48,224 bases of DNA from an uncultured bacterium (GCA_905216145.1 CAJMST010000016.1:1-48224); one strand, 5' to 3'. Shown: positions 7,494-16,122, counted from the first letter of the stretch. Notes: generated by a model not told the origin, from the letters alone. A program made the numbers and translations.

Positions 7494-7693
7494 TTATCGG
7501 ATTGTGGCGTTGAAGACCAAGAAACTTGAAATGGCGTGGGCTCTGGGTAGGTCTCCACGGGTACGCCGTCGGTGCTGTACTCGACCGCCCGGCAAGAAGG
7601 TTTTATAGCGTGTTTCCCCAGAGAGGTCCCTTTGTCCGGTAGTGGCGAGGGGAGCCTCTCTTTTGCTCACCTCTTGCGGCGGAGGGGGACACC

Positions 7694-8210
7694 ATGCGCC
7701 TATGCAGGACAAACTGCGCGTTCTTGTCGAATGATGGGCTATGTGTAGAGATGATGGTCTCGGGTAGAGGCCGTGTCGCGCTCGGCTGCGATGAGCCAGG
7801 CAATTCAATCTTCATCCGGGAGGGCCTTGGCAAGACAAGCAGGGCGAAGACCTTGGCGACGTTCGGGAGCCGTGTGGCGCCCGGCTCCACGCTCATCTAC
7901 GACATGGAGCCGGGCGCCACACGGCTCCCGTCAACAATCTGTCACTGAAGAGCCAGCACTACAACGCGAAGCTGCTCAAGGGCGTTCCCGACGGCCAGAA
8001 CCCGCTGGGGCCCGTGAACCGGATGCGCTACTTCATGCAGTGCTTCCTGAGGGCTCATCCCGGCTCCAACCGGGACGACATGCGGGGCTGTGGCTATGAG
8101 TCCGCCCGAGGACAAGCTTGAGAAGGTCGCGATGGTGCTCGATCGGGCAATGCGATACCCGAAAACGCTCAGGTTCAGGCAGTTCTATGCAAGAAAGCCC
8201 AGTTCAGATG
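7694..8210 (+). pseudogene. Decayed DDE transposase (IS1595/ISXO2-like)
   Basis: Fragments of one transposase can be read in three forward frames. The first covers LCVEMMVSGRGRVALG through SIFIREGLGKTSRAKTLATF and GSTLIYDME. The second covers LLKGVPDGQNPLGPVNRM and YFMQCFLRAHPG. The third covers EKVAMVLDRAMRYPKTLRF and FYARK, near 8200. The order matches the C-terminal two thirds of ISXO2-like DDE transposases (the NPLxPVNR and LRAHPG blocks). At least two frameshifts are needed, one of them at the 26-bp fold-back repeat at 7864-7930. The flanks 7494-7693 and 8211-8390 hold no gene I can support. The remnant separates the peptide cluster from the ATPase/nuclease pair. Confidence 0.6.
7864..7930. 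repeat. Perfect 26-bp inverted repeat inside the transposase remnant
   Basis: 7864-7889 and 7905-7930 are exact reverse complements, separated by 15 bases. The left arm belongs to the transposase reading (GSRVAPGST); the right arm is its mirror copy and breaks the coding sequence there. This is the footprint of a fold-back/template-switch event. Confidence 0.9.
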
Positions 8211-8390
8211 AGTTCGACGAGCAATATTTATCAACACAGTGCAAGGGGGGATTATATTTGTATTTCATCCGTGTTGAGCTTCACACGGTGCGCGACTCAT
8301 CGCAAACTGGCGGGCGCAGCGGAAAGAAAACCGACTGCAGACGAACGATCGATATCGGGAGCAAATAGCCACCGGATGCTTTTCGGTCTC

Positions 8391-9059
8391 CTACGCGTCG
8401 ACCTCCGCGATTTCTTCTGCGTCTCGCCAAGTTGAAAGGAGCGATGTCGAAAACTCCTTTTCGGTTAGCGTCAAGACATCCTTCACGCAAAAACCTTTCA
8501 ATTTGTCAGGAAGCCCAAAACGCGCTTTTTTCCTAATCGAGCTGGCAACCCGCTTCAACGCGGTCTTGTTCTTATCCTCGTTGTATACCAAAACAAAGAC
8601 GCAGTGCTCGCGAAACCATCTCGTCCTCTTTCCCCACAGGTCCGAGCAGATCAAAACGCTGTCCTTGCACTTCTCGATGAGGGCGTCCCTTTGGCCAAGA
8701 TTGATACCAAGCTCTTCGTCATCCTTGGGATTGAGCCTCTTCCCCAGCGTCTCCTTCAGACTGCCGTTTTTAAATTCGACTAGATATAACGTTTCCCGGT
8801 CGCAATACAGCGCATCGGCGGAGCGCGGGAGTTGCATCCACCTATTGACCTTTTTGCAGTAGCATTCTTTAACAGAGTCAAAATTGACAACAGGGAAATC
8901 GTCATCCACAAGAGAGACGCTCCCGTCTCTGGATGTTTTGGAGATGGTCGACGTGCAGTCCCTTAGGATACAGGTCCTGCAACGGGAGCAACCATCGCTG
9001 CCATCTGGCACCGCGGGAGAGTTCGGATGAGGGCAGGAGGCGCACAGGTCGCTACTCAA
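8391..9059 (-). CDS. Cys-cluster, PD-(D/E)xK-like partner protein
   Basis: A 222-residue protein that I cannot assign to a named family. From TTG 9059 it starts with a six-Cys cluster (Cys 6, 9, 24, 27, 30, 35; CxxC-x14-CxxCxxC-x4-C), which could bind zinc or an iron-sulfur cluster. Residues 82-97 contain Asp82 followed by LVEFKNG (Glu95-x-Lys97), the D-x12-E-x-K spacing of PD-(D/E)xK nucleases; the surrounding beta-strand pattern (LYCD, LYLVEFK, SVLICS) also fits. TTG 9059 is preferred because AGGGAGGAG stands seven bases upstream; ATG 9089 is the longer choice. It overlaps the end of the ATPase gene, so the two are co-translated. Likely the effector of a two-gene defence module. Confidence 0.6.
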   Translation of the reverse strand: MSSDLCASCPHPNSPAVPDGSDGCSRCRTCILRDCTSTISKTSRDGSVSLVDDDFPVVNFDSVKECYCKKVNRWMQLPRSADALYCDRETLYLVEFKNGSLKETLGKRLNPKDDEELGINLGQRDALIEKCKDSVLICSDLWGKRTRWFREHCVFVLVYNEDKNKTALKRVASSIRKKARFGLPDKLKGFCVKDVLTLTEKEFSTSLLSTWRDAEEIAEVDA

Positions 9060-10350
9060 GGCCGTACTCCTCCCTCTCAAGCGTATCAAAAGGAGCCGCC
9101 AGCTTCTCGTAGGCGACCTCAGTCGAGCCGGTTATATCGGCAAAGCGAGAGCGTCCATCAGTGCAGGTCTCCGCAAGATAATATGAGCACAATCCATCAA
9201 CAGCGTGCTTCTTAGAATACACTTCGATCGCATTCAGGAAATATGGACTATGGGTGCTCATTAAGACGTGCATCCCGAGCTCTTTCTGGAGCAGCACGAT
9301 TATCTCGGCGAAGGCCAGCTGCCATGCAGGATGAAGATGAATCTCGGGTTCATCGAGGATAATAGTCCCTCCGGCATCTAGCGCGCCGGACTTCAAGAGC
9401 ACCTTCATGATGGCGAACGTCTTCAAGCCAGCAGAAAGGTTCCCAGGCTCCAACCCCCGAGCGAAGCCCTCTTCGAGATACGTAAGGTGACCGCGACTTT
9501 CGCTCCTCTCGAAATGCCCCGGACATAAGGAGGAAACCTTGTCCATGAGAACCTTCAGGTGTCGCTCCTTCGCGATCTCTTCGAACAGCGAGGACTCGCT
9601 GTCATCGTTACGGATGGTCGCCTGAATCAAATCTTGCCGCAGCTCCTCCTGGTGTCCAAGGAGGGGCTTGAACCGAAAAGCGGGGCCGTAGGGTCCTCCG
9701 AGAGAATCGATCAGGAACGGGTCGTCCAGATAATGCGCCCTGAATCGCAAAACCCTCCTATCGTGCACCTCCGCCACCTCGTCACTTGCAACCGAGAAAA
9801 CCGTAGATGCGTCCTTTATCTGGAGTTCGACCTTCCCGGGCTCTTCGCCGAAAACCGAATTGATCTGGCCGTTGAACTCGCTTCGGAACCTGTTTGTCGC
9901 AATCGCACGAAATACCTCATCATCGGAGATATCCATGATCTCGATAATCTGATCGGCAACTCCTGCTACGCCATTCGTGAAATCGGATTCGATCTCACGG
10001 GAGATCTCCTCCCCGTAATACTCCTTTATCTCATCAATAAGCTCGTCCCTCGTGCACTCGCCCGAAAAAACCCTGTCGATGAAACTATTCATTCTTCCAG
10101 CAGTTCGCCTGTGGCGAGACGTGGAGTCGAGAGGGCTTCCCACATATGCCTTCCTGATGGCGCGCTCAACACTATTGCGCCTCATGCGGTCGATTTTGTT
10201 CTCCGAATCGGACATGCTGTTGAAGGCCGCATAAAGCGCTTTTCCAACCGTGCTTTTCCCCGTCCCGTTCTCCCCGGCGATCACGGCAATACCATTAATC
10301 TCGATATCGGCCTCAGCGACCCTGCCGATGTTTTTCATCTTGATTTTCAA
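9052..10350 (-). CDS. AAA/SMC-like ATPase (AAA_15/OLD-type)
   Basis: A 432-residue ATPase. Walker A is GENGTGKST (residues 26-34), Walker B with the family hallmark is IILDEPEIHLHPAW (near 335-347), and LMSTHSPYFLNAI follows as the switch/H-loop region. The middle is a long helical stretch as in RecF/OLD/AAA_15 proteins. These ATPases act as sensors in many two-gene phage-defence systems (for example OLD/Gabija, Septu, PARIS-like), paired with a nuclease or toxin. Here the partner is the Cys-cluster/EFK protein encoded directly after and overlapping. The start is TTG 10350 with GGTGAT upstream; an in-frame ATG lies four codons further in. It sits between transposase remnants, which fits a mobile defence gene. 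Confidence 0.75.
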   Translation of the reverse strand: MKIKMKNIGRVAEADIEINGIAVIAGENGTGKSTVGKALYAAFNSMSDSENKIDRMRRNSVERAIRKAYVGSPLDSTSRHRRTAGRMNSFIDRVFSGECTRDELIDEIKEYYGEEISREIESDFTNGVAGVADQIIEIMDISDDEVFRAIATNRFRSEFNGQINSVFGEEPGKVELQIKDASTVFSVASDEVAEVHDRRVLRFRAHYLDDPFLIDSLGGPYGPAFRFKPLLGHQEELRQDLIQATIRNDDSESSLFEEIAKERHLKVLMDKVSSLCPGHFERSESRGHLTYLEEGFARGLEPGNLSAGLKTFAIMKVLLKSGALDAGGTIILDEPEIHLHPAWQLAFAEIIVLLQKELGMHVLMSTHSPYFLNAIEVYSKKHAVDGLCSYYLAETCTDGRSRFADITGSTEVAYEKLAAPFDTLEREEYGLE

Positions 10351-10431
10351 TGCATATCACCAGCTCTAAACTCGCGAGACTCAATAGCTCGATTATCGCA
10401 CAGAGAGATCGACTTCTCGAGGACTCCCTAA

Positions 10432-10554
10432 ATGGAACGCGCGGTGAGGACATGGCTCGCCGCCGTCCGCTTCGCGTTCGCGCGGGGGAAGGTGACGACC
10501 AGGGACCTCTCCGGGCTCATCGAGAGGAGCGCCAGATTCTCCTCGTCCATTTGA
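10432..10554 (+). CDS. Short open frame, possible mobile-element remnant
   Basis: Forty codons starting MERAVRTWLAAVRFAFARGK, with GAGGA upstream. The composition is coherent (an amphipathic helix followed by VTTRDLSGLIERS) and looks like the truncated N-terminus of a transposase or other DNA-binding protein, but I cannot name a family. It lies upstream of the ATPase gene on the opposite strand and directly before the IS3-type remnant. Confidence 0.25.
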   Translation: MERAVRTWLAAVRFAFARGKVTTRDLSGLIERSARFSSSI

Positions 10555-10643
10555 ACTGTATCGTATTCAAGGACACTTGACTTAGAGGAATGGCGTTGAG
10601 CGGCGATAATCGTTTCAGCGCCAAAAAGAAAGGAGTGTCAGTC

Positions 10644-10900
10644 ATGGCAGACGGGCCCTCCTACACAGCGGGGTACCGCGCCGAGGCCGCAGACTTCGCC
10701 GCCGCGTCGGGGAAGCCCATCGCCCAAGTGGCAGCCGACCTCGGCATCAACGAGAAGACCCTGGGAAGATGGGTGACGGTCAGGAAGAAGGAGCTGACCA
10801 ACCACCCGGTCGCGGCGGCCGCAAGTGCATGCGCGAGCTCGAGCCCGAGAACGAGCTCCTAAAAGGCCCCGACCTCACATTGGAGGCCGGGGCCCGTAGA
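10644..10900 (+). pseudogene. IS3-family orfA remnant
   Basis: Begins with ATG after AAAGGAG and reads YTAGYRAEAADFAAASGKPI, then QVAADLGINEKTLGRWV, the helix-turn-helix of IS3-type OrfA. After about 10,815 the frame is lost; the remaining OrfA text (RELEPENELLK, the leucine-zipper start) continues in another frame and then stops. No orfB follows: galE comes next on the other strand. It is a dead fragment. Confidence 0.75.
10865..10894 (-). terminator. Terminator hairpin of galE
   Basis: A stem of 11 pairs with one A-C mismatch (10865-10876 with 10883-10894). On the reverse strand it is followed by TTTT, so it can terminate galE. It lies within the tail of the IS3 remnant. A second small inverted repeat (TAGATTT/AAATCTA, 10897-10924) lies between it and the galE stop. 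Confidence 0.6.
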
Positions 10901-10937
10901 TTTTGGAATATGCCTAGAAATCTACCGCGGTTGAGTG

Positions 10938-11999
10938 CTACTCGGCGTCGGCGAAGCCGTTGGGGTTGTGGCTCTGCCAGTTCCAGCTATCGCGGCACAT
11001 GTCCGCGATGTCGTACTGGGCCTTCCAGCCCATCATGCGCTCGGCCTTGGAGGCGTCGCACCAGTTGGCAGCGATGTCGCCGGCGCGGCGCTCGCGGATC
11101 ACGTAGGGCAGCTCCTTGCCACAAGCCTTGGAGAAGGCGGCGACGACCTCGAGTACCGAGGTGCCGGTACCGGTGCCCAAGTTAAAGATCTCGACGCCGG
11201 TCTTGCCGTTCATCCAGTTAAGGGCGGCAACGTGACCAGAGGCCAGATCGCACACGTGGATGTAGTCGCGCACGCCGGTGCCGTCGGGGGTGGGGTAGTC
11301 GTTGCCAAAGACCTGAACGGCCTCGAGCTTGCCCACGGCGACCTGGGCGACATAGGGCACCAGGTTGTTGGGGATGCCCTTGGGGTCCTCGCCGATCAGG
11401 CCCGACGGATGAGCGCCGATGGGGTTGAAGTAACGGAGCAGCACGACGTCCCACTCGGGGTCGGCGGTGTGGACGTCCATAAGGATCTGCTCGATCATCC
11501 ACTTGGTCCAACCATAGGGGTTGGTCGCGGGCTTCTTAGGATCCTCCTCGGTGACGGGCGGGTTGTCCGGGTCGCCGTAGACGGTCGAGGAGCTCGAGAA
11601 GATGATGGACTTGCAGCCATGGTTGCGCATGACGTCGATGAGCACCAGGGTGTTCTCGATGTTGTTGTGGTAGTACTCGACGGGCTTGCTCACCGACTCG
11701 CCGACGGCCTTAAAGCCGGCAAAGTGGATGACGCGGTCAATCTGATGGGTGTCGAAGATCTTGTTCATCGCATCGCGGTCGAGCACGTTGGCCTCGTAGA
11801 AGGTGAGGTTCTTGGCGGCCTCGTCGCCCACGATGGTCTTGACGCGGTCGACGGCGACGGCGCTGGAGTTGGAGAGATCATCGACGATGACGACCTGGTA
11901 GCCACCCTCGAGCAGCTGAACGACGGTGTGCGAGCCGATAAAGCCGGCGCCGCCGGTAACGAGGACGCAGGTGTCTTTGGGGTCGAGTGCTTTGGACAT
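10938..11999 (-). CDS. galE: UDP-glucose 4-epimerase
   Basis: A 353-residue extended short-chain dehydrogenase. The NAD-binding TGGAGFIG is at 15-22, FSSSSTVYG at about 134-142 supplies the catalytic Ser/Thr, and Tyr162 with Lys166 (YGWTK) form the YxxxK pair. LLRYFNPIGAHPSG and VRDYIHVCDLA are diagnostic of GalE. It interconverts UDP-glucose and UDP-galactose in the cytoplasm (Leloir pathway, cell-surface sugar supply). The length is slightly above the usual 330-340. It is a single gene, divergent from the hydrolase at 12266; the 266-base gap between holds both promoters but nothing else I can name. Confidence 0.95.
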   Translation of the reverse strand: MSKALDPKDTCVLVTGGAGFIGSHTVVQLLEGGYQVVIVDDLSNSSAVAVDRVKTIVGDEAAKNLTFYEANVLDRDAMNKIFDTHQIDRVIHFAGFKAVGESVSKPVEYYHNNIENTLVLIDVMRNHGCKSIIFSSSSTVYGDPDNPPVTEEDPKKPATNPYGWTKWMIEQILMDVHTADPEWDVVLLRYFNPIGAHPSGLIGEDPKGIPNNLVPYVAQVAVGKLEAVQVFGNDYPTPDGTGVRDYIHVCDLASGHVAALNWMNGKTGVEIFNLGTGTGTSVLEVVAAFSKACGKELPYVIRERRAGDIAANWCDASKAERMMGWKAQYDIADMCRDSWNWQSHNPNGFADAE

Positions 12000-12265
12000 G
12001 TAGTCTCCTATCGAATCAGGAACACTTCTTCAGGGGAGTATAGCGCAGGCAGGGACGCCCAAATCGTGCGCTGTAGGAAAAGCAGAGGACTATGTTAACG
12101 TGCTCATAGAAGAGCTTGCGTACGCATAACCTGATCTTTGGCATTTGCTTACGAGCCGCTGACCTTGTAGTTTCCTGCCGTTCGTGGAAATCGTTGGGAC
12201 GTGCCATATGTACGCTAATATGTATGAGTTGAGCGACATATAAATAAACATGTAACGGAGTACAT

Positions 12266-13471
12266 ATGTCACCAAACAGCGATTCCATCCTTTCCCAGGA
12301 GCTCTCGCGCCGCACTGCCCTCAAGGCCCTGTTCGGCGCCGCTTCTGCGGCAGTTCTTTTTGGCCTGCCCGCTCGCGCCCATGCGGCGGAGGCTTCCAAA
12401 GAAACCACCGATAAACTGAATGCCGCCCAGGCCCAGCTCGACGAGGTTCAGGCCCAGCTCGACAGCATCGCAAATGAGTATGCGGCGCTGGCCAACAAGA
12501 ACGCCCAGACCCTCAACGACATCGAGAATGTCCAAGGCAAGATTGACGACACGCAGGCCCAGATCGATGAAAAGAAGGCCGAGCTCAAGAAGAAGCGCAA
12601 CGACCTTTCCGATCGCGTGGCCGCCAGCTACAAGTCCGGCGGCACGAACATCCTGTCGCTGCTGCTGGCCTCTGGCTCGTTTGAGGAACTCGTCGCCAAC
12701 GCGCATTACGTTGAGAAGATCAACAAGAGCGACCGCGATGCCATCGAGGATATCCAGACGATTCAGGCTGAGCTCGACGCACAGAAGACCGAGCTCGAAG
12801 CGCAAAAGGCCGACCTGGAAAAACTCAAGGACCAGCAGACGGCTCAGATGCAGGATATGCAGGCCAAGCAGCAAGAAGTCCAGACCGTGCTGAACGGTCT
12901 TTCCGACGACGTCAAGGAGCTCATGGCTCAGCGCGATTCCGAGATCCTCGCTGCCGCCCAGGCCGAGGAGGCCGCTAGGAAGGCTGCCGCTGCCGCGGCT
13001 GCCGCGAACAAGAACAATTCCTACTCGGGTGGTTCAAGCTCGGGTGGCGGATCGTATGCGCCCGGAACCCCGCAACAGAATGCCGGCTCGGGCAAACAGC
13101 AGGCCGTCGTCAACGCGTGCTACTCCACGCCTTCGCCGGGTCAGAACTGGTGCGCGGCGTGGGTTACCAATGTCTTCCGTAACGCCGGCGTGGGCTATTT
13201 TGGCGGTAACGCGTGCGATATGTTTAACGCATGGTGCTATAGCTCCGACCGCTCGGCGCTGCAGGTGGGCATGATCGTGGCCGATTCCTCGCACAGCGGC
13301 ACGGGTGCTCCGGGCCTTATCTACGGTCATGTGGGTATCTACGTTGGCGGCGGCATCGTTATGAGCAACGAGGGCGCCATCACGTCGAGATCGCTTGATT
13401 CGTTCATTGGGTTCTACGGCACTGGCTCTGGCGTGCGCTGGGGCTGGCTTGGCGGTATTGCGCTGTCGTAG
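12266..13471 (+). CDS. Tat-exported coiled-coil cell-wall hydrolase (NlpC/P60-CHAP type)
   Basis: A 401-residue secreted protein. Residues 1-45 are a twin-arginine signal peptide (SRRTALKALFG, hydrophobic stretch, ARAHA cleavage). Residues 50-235 form a PcsB-like coiled coil (repeats of xLDExQAxLD) with a central YKSGGTNILSLLLASGSFEE segment. A Ser/Gly linker (about 245-275) leads to a C-terminal Cys-His peptidase-like domain: NWCAAWVTNVF with Cys296, and GHVGIYVGGG with His355. Proteins of this plan cut peptidoglycan during division and growth and are held inactive by the coiled coil. TAACGGAG precedes ATG 12266. No partner gene is next to it. Confidence 0.85.
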   Translation: MSPNSDSILSQELSRRTALKALFGAASAAVLFGLPARAHAAEASKETTDKLNAAQAQLDEVQAQLDSIANEYAALANKNAQTLNDIENVQGKIDDTQAQIDEKKAELKKKRNDLSDRVAASYKSGGTNILSLLLASGSFEELVANAHYVEKINKSDRDAIEDIQTIQAELDAQKTELEAQKADLEKLKDQQTAQMQDMQAKQQEVQTVLNGLSDDVKELMAQRDSEILAAAQAEEAARKAAAAAAAANKNNSYSGGSSSGGGSYAPGTPQQNAGSGKQQAVVNACYSTPSPGQNWCAAWVTNVFRNAGVGYFGGNACDMFNAWCYSSDRSALQVGMIVADSSHSGTGAPGLIYGHVGIYVGGGIVMSNEGAITSRSLDSFIGFYGTGSGVRWGWLGGIALS

Positions 13472-13490
13472 CTGCAGTTTGAAGTAAGTT

Positions 13491-13621
13491 GGTCCGGGGC
13501 TGCGGGCGAGGCATAAGGTTGCCTGCTCTACAGTCCTGCGCAAGACGAAGGCCACATTAAGTGGCCTTCTTTGCGTGCGGAACTCGCGACCAACCTTATG
13601 CCTCGCCCGCAGCCCCGGACC
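13491..13621. repeat. 31-bp perfect inverted repeat enclosing a terminator
   Basis: 13491-13521 and 13591-13621 are exact reverse complements. The 69 bases between them contain a GAAGGCCAC/GTGGCCTTC hairpin followed by TTT (about 13547-13572), a good terminator for the hydrolase gene. The outer arms are far longer than a terminator needs. Confidence 0.9.
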
Positions 13622-13674
13622 TTCCGGGTTCAAGGCGCGACACACCGGACTGGTTTATCTGAATTAAAGAGAGT

Positions 13675-13702
13675 GAAGGCCCCTTTCGGGGCCTTCTTTT
13701 TA
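13675..13702 (+). terminator. Terminator between the hydrolase gene and murB
   Basis: Nine-bp stem GAAGGCCCC/GGGGCCTTC (13675-13683 with 13688-13696), loop TTTC, followed by TTTTTAT. It abuts the murB stop codon from the other side, so it may act in both directions. Confidence 0.8.
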
Positions 13703-14662
13703 TAAAAATTCGCCTACTCGGTGGACTTCGGGTTGTAGGTCTACTCCGAATTGGTCCTTGACGGTTGCTTGAATGTGGCGGATGAGTTCGTCGACGTCGG
13801 CTGCGGTGGCGTGGTCGGCGTTGATGATGAAGCCGCAGTGTTTTTCGCTCACCTGGGCGCCGCCGACGGCGTGGCCGCGCAGGCCGGCGTCCATGATGAG
13901 CTTGCCGGCAAAGTGGCCCTCGGGGCGCTTGAAGGTGGAGCCGGCACTCGGCATGTCGAGCGGCTGCTTGTCCTCGCGGCGCTGGCGGTAGTCGTCCATG
14001 TCGGCCTTGATCATCGCAGCGTTGCCCGGGGCGAGGTTGAAGGTGGCTGAAAGCACGGTAAAGCCGTCGTCGGCGATGCGGCTCTTGCGATAGCCCAGAT
14101 TGAGCTCATCGACATCGAACTCGATGATGTTGCCGCTGCCGCGGGTGCCGTCGTCGAGCTGGCGAGCAGGTTTGTAGACGCGCACGGACTCCAGCACATC
14201 GGCCATGCAGGCGCCGTAAGCTCCGGCGTTCATGTAGCAGGCGCCGCCGACCGATCCGGGGATGCCCGAGATGGGCTCCATGCCGGTGAGACCGGCCTCG
14301 GCTGCCGCCGCGGCGACATCGGAAAGCAAGGCGCCGGCCGCCGCCGTGACGTGCGTACCGTCGACCGTAATGTCGGAGAGGTCTTCGCCCAACGCCACGA
14401 CGACGCCGCGGATACCCTTGTCGCCGACGAGCAGGTCGGAGCCGTTGCCCACGATGGTGAGCGGCAGGTCGCAGCGATAACAGGTGTCGAGCGTGGCGAC
14501 GAGGCCCTGCTCGGTATCGGGCGTGACAAAGACATCGGCCGGGCCGCCGATCTTAAACGTGGTGTGCTCGCGCATGGGCTCGCTCATCAGCACGTTGTCC
14601 TCGCCGGCAACGCCAGCAAGCGCGCACAGCAGGTCCTCGTTAAAAAAGTCGTTCTCGTGCAT
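13700..14662 (-). CDS. murB: UDP-N-acetylenolpyruvoylglucosamine reductase
   Basis: A 320-residue FAD enzyme of peptidoglycan synthesis that reduces UDP-GlcNAc-enolpyruvate to UDP-MurNAc with NADPH. FAD-binding blocks are TTFKIGGPADVF (34-45), IVGNGSDLLV (70-79) and GIPGSVGGACYMNAGAYG (133-150). YRKSR (191-195) and SAGSTFKRPEG (239-249) with FAGKLI mark the third domain of the shorter MurB class. ATG 14662 is chosen because AAGGCGGA precedes it by eight bases; an upstream in-frame TTG (14707) has none. It stands alone, divergent from the LacI-type gene. Confidence 0.95.
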   Translation of the reverse strand: MHENDFFNEDLLCALAGVAGEDNVLMSEPMREHTTFKIGGPADVFVTPDTEQGLVATLDTCYRCDLPLTIVGNGSDLLVGDKGIRGVVVALGEDLSDITVDGTHVTAAAGALLSDVAAAAAEAGLTGMEPISGIPGSVGGACYMNAGAYGACMADVLESVRVYKPARQLDDGTRGSGNIIEFDVDELNLGYRKSRIADDGFTVLSATFNLAPGNAAMIKADMDDYRQRREDKQPLDMPSAGSTFKRPEGHFAGKLIMDAGLRGHAVGGAQVSEKHCGFIINADHATAADVDELIRHIQATVKDQFGVDLQPEVHRVGEFL

Positions 14663-14845
14663 ACGAATATCCGCCTTTTGGTGGTCGTTGTCATCAATCG
14701 ATTGCAATATACCCCACCCGGACGGATTTGGTGCGCTGGCGGCGATAAAACAGCCGTCTACCGGATTGGTAAAGTGTTTATCACCGAGGTAGAGGGGCGG
14801 TCGCTATACTTTCAAGAGATTGCGCGTAAACCTGGAAGGAGCGAG

Positions 14846-15874
14846 ATGGCCAACAAAGTCACCCTCAAGCAGATTGCCCAGGAGGTGGGGCTTTCCCCCT
14901 CGTCGGTCTCGCTTGTTCTCAATAATCGGCCCTGTCGCATCTCGGAAGAAAACCGCAAGCTCATCAAGGAGGTTGCGGCGCGCAACCACTATGTTCCTAA
15001 TCAGATTGCGCGTAGTCTGGTCATGCGCGAGTCGCGCACGCTGGGCCTTATCGTCCCTAACATTGAGAGCCGCTTTTTTGCCTCGCTCGCCGGTAGCCTG
15101 GAAAAGCGCTGCCGCGAGGACGGCTATGCGCTCTTCATTACCAGCTCGGGTGGAAGTGCCGACGACGATCTTGAGCTGCTGCGTCAGCTGGTGACGCGCG
15201 GCGTCGACGGTGTCTTTCTGGTGGTGGGTGACGAGTTCTCCGACGACCGCGCCCTGCGCGAAGAAGTCAGCCATCTGCCTATCCCTGCCGTGATGGTCGA
15301 CCGTGCCATTGAGGGGCTCGAGTGCGACAAGGTGATGTTCGACCACGAGATGGGTGGCTACATGGCCACTCGCTATCTGATCGAGCAGGGCCACCGTCGC
15401 ATTGCCTGCTTGGTTAACGCGCGCCGTTCCAATACGGGGCGTAAGCGACTTGCCGGCTATGAGCGCGCGCTGCGCGAGGTTGGCCTGCCTATCGACGCAC
15501 GTTTGGAGTTTGAGAGCGAGTACTACATTCCGAGTGCCTACGAGGCCTCGGAGGCGGTGCTCGCAACTGATGCCACCGCTGTGTTCGCAAGTTCGGATAA
15601 CATCGCCCTCGGTCTGCTCAAGCGCTTGCACGAGATGGGGAAGAGCATTCCGGACGATATCTCGGTGGTGAGCTATGACAACTCGGCGGCCGACGTTCTC
15701 TTTGAGCCGGCGCTGACCGCGATTGAGCAGGATCCTGGTGTCCTCGCGGAGCATGCTTTTGGCTGCATGTCCAAGCGTCTTGCCGGTAGGGGCGGTAGGC
15801 GTGCCGAAGAGGTCGTTCTGGAGCCGGCGCTTATCGTGAAGGGCAGCGTGCTCGAGCTTACCGAATGTAGCTAA
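14846..15874 (+). CDS. LacI-family transcriptional regulator
   Basis: A 342-residue repressor. The N-terminal LacI helix-turn-helix reads VTLKQIAQEVGLSPSSVSLVL (residues 5-25) with the hinge NQIARSLVMRES. A periplasmic-binding-protein-like effector domain follows (LGLIVPNIESRFFASLAG, VMVDRAIEGL, GHRRIACL, SDNIALGLLKRL, DISVVSYDNS). The start is fixed by GGAAGGAGCGAG. The sugar bound cannot be predicted. No transport gene follows directly; the next gene is an unrelated small protein, so it may act at a distance or on its own promoter. Confidence 0.9.
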   Translation: MANKVTLKQIAQEVGLSPSSVSLVLNNRPCRISEENRKLIKEVAARNHYVPNQIARSLVMRESRTLGLIVPNIESRFFASLAGSLEKRCREDGYALFITSSGGSADDDLELLRQLVTRGVDGVFLVVGDEFSDDRALREEVSHLPIPAVMVDRAIEGLECDKVMFDHEMGGYMATRYLIEQGHRRIACLVNARRSNTGRKRLAGYERALREVGLPIDARLEFESEYYIPSAYEASEAVLATDATAVFASSDNIALGLLKRLHEMGKSIPDDISVVSYDNSAADVLFEPALTAIEQDPGVLAEHAFGCMSKRLAGRGGRRAEEVVLEPALIVKGSVLELTECS

Positions 15875-15928
15875 GCGTACTTGTTTGTTTGCATAGATTG
15901 CATGCGGAGTGTCCGCTATTTGCCGGCG

Positions 15929-16001
15929 GGGCCGGGGTGCCTGCCTTGTTTTGAGAAGTTCGCGGAGCCCACTTCTCAAAACAAGGCAGGCACCCCGGCC
16001 C
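15929..16001. repeat. 31-bp perfect inverted repeat after the LacI gene
   Basis: 15929-15959 and 15971-16001 are exact reverse complements with an 11-base loop. There is no T tract, so it is not a standard terminator, although it lies where one is expected. Arms contain GGGTGCCTGCCTTGTTTTGA. Confidence 0.9.
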
Positions 16002-16122
16002 TCGTCCGTGAACTCTTCCGCTGGGCGAGCTATAGACGCCGCGCACCGATAGGGTAAGGCGGCGGCTTGAAATTGGTGCTATATTCAGGTTGAGTTGTTT
16101 AATGCTAGTACGGGAGGCTGAT

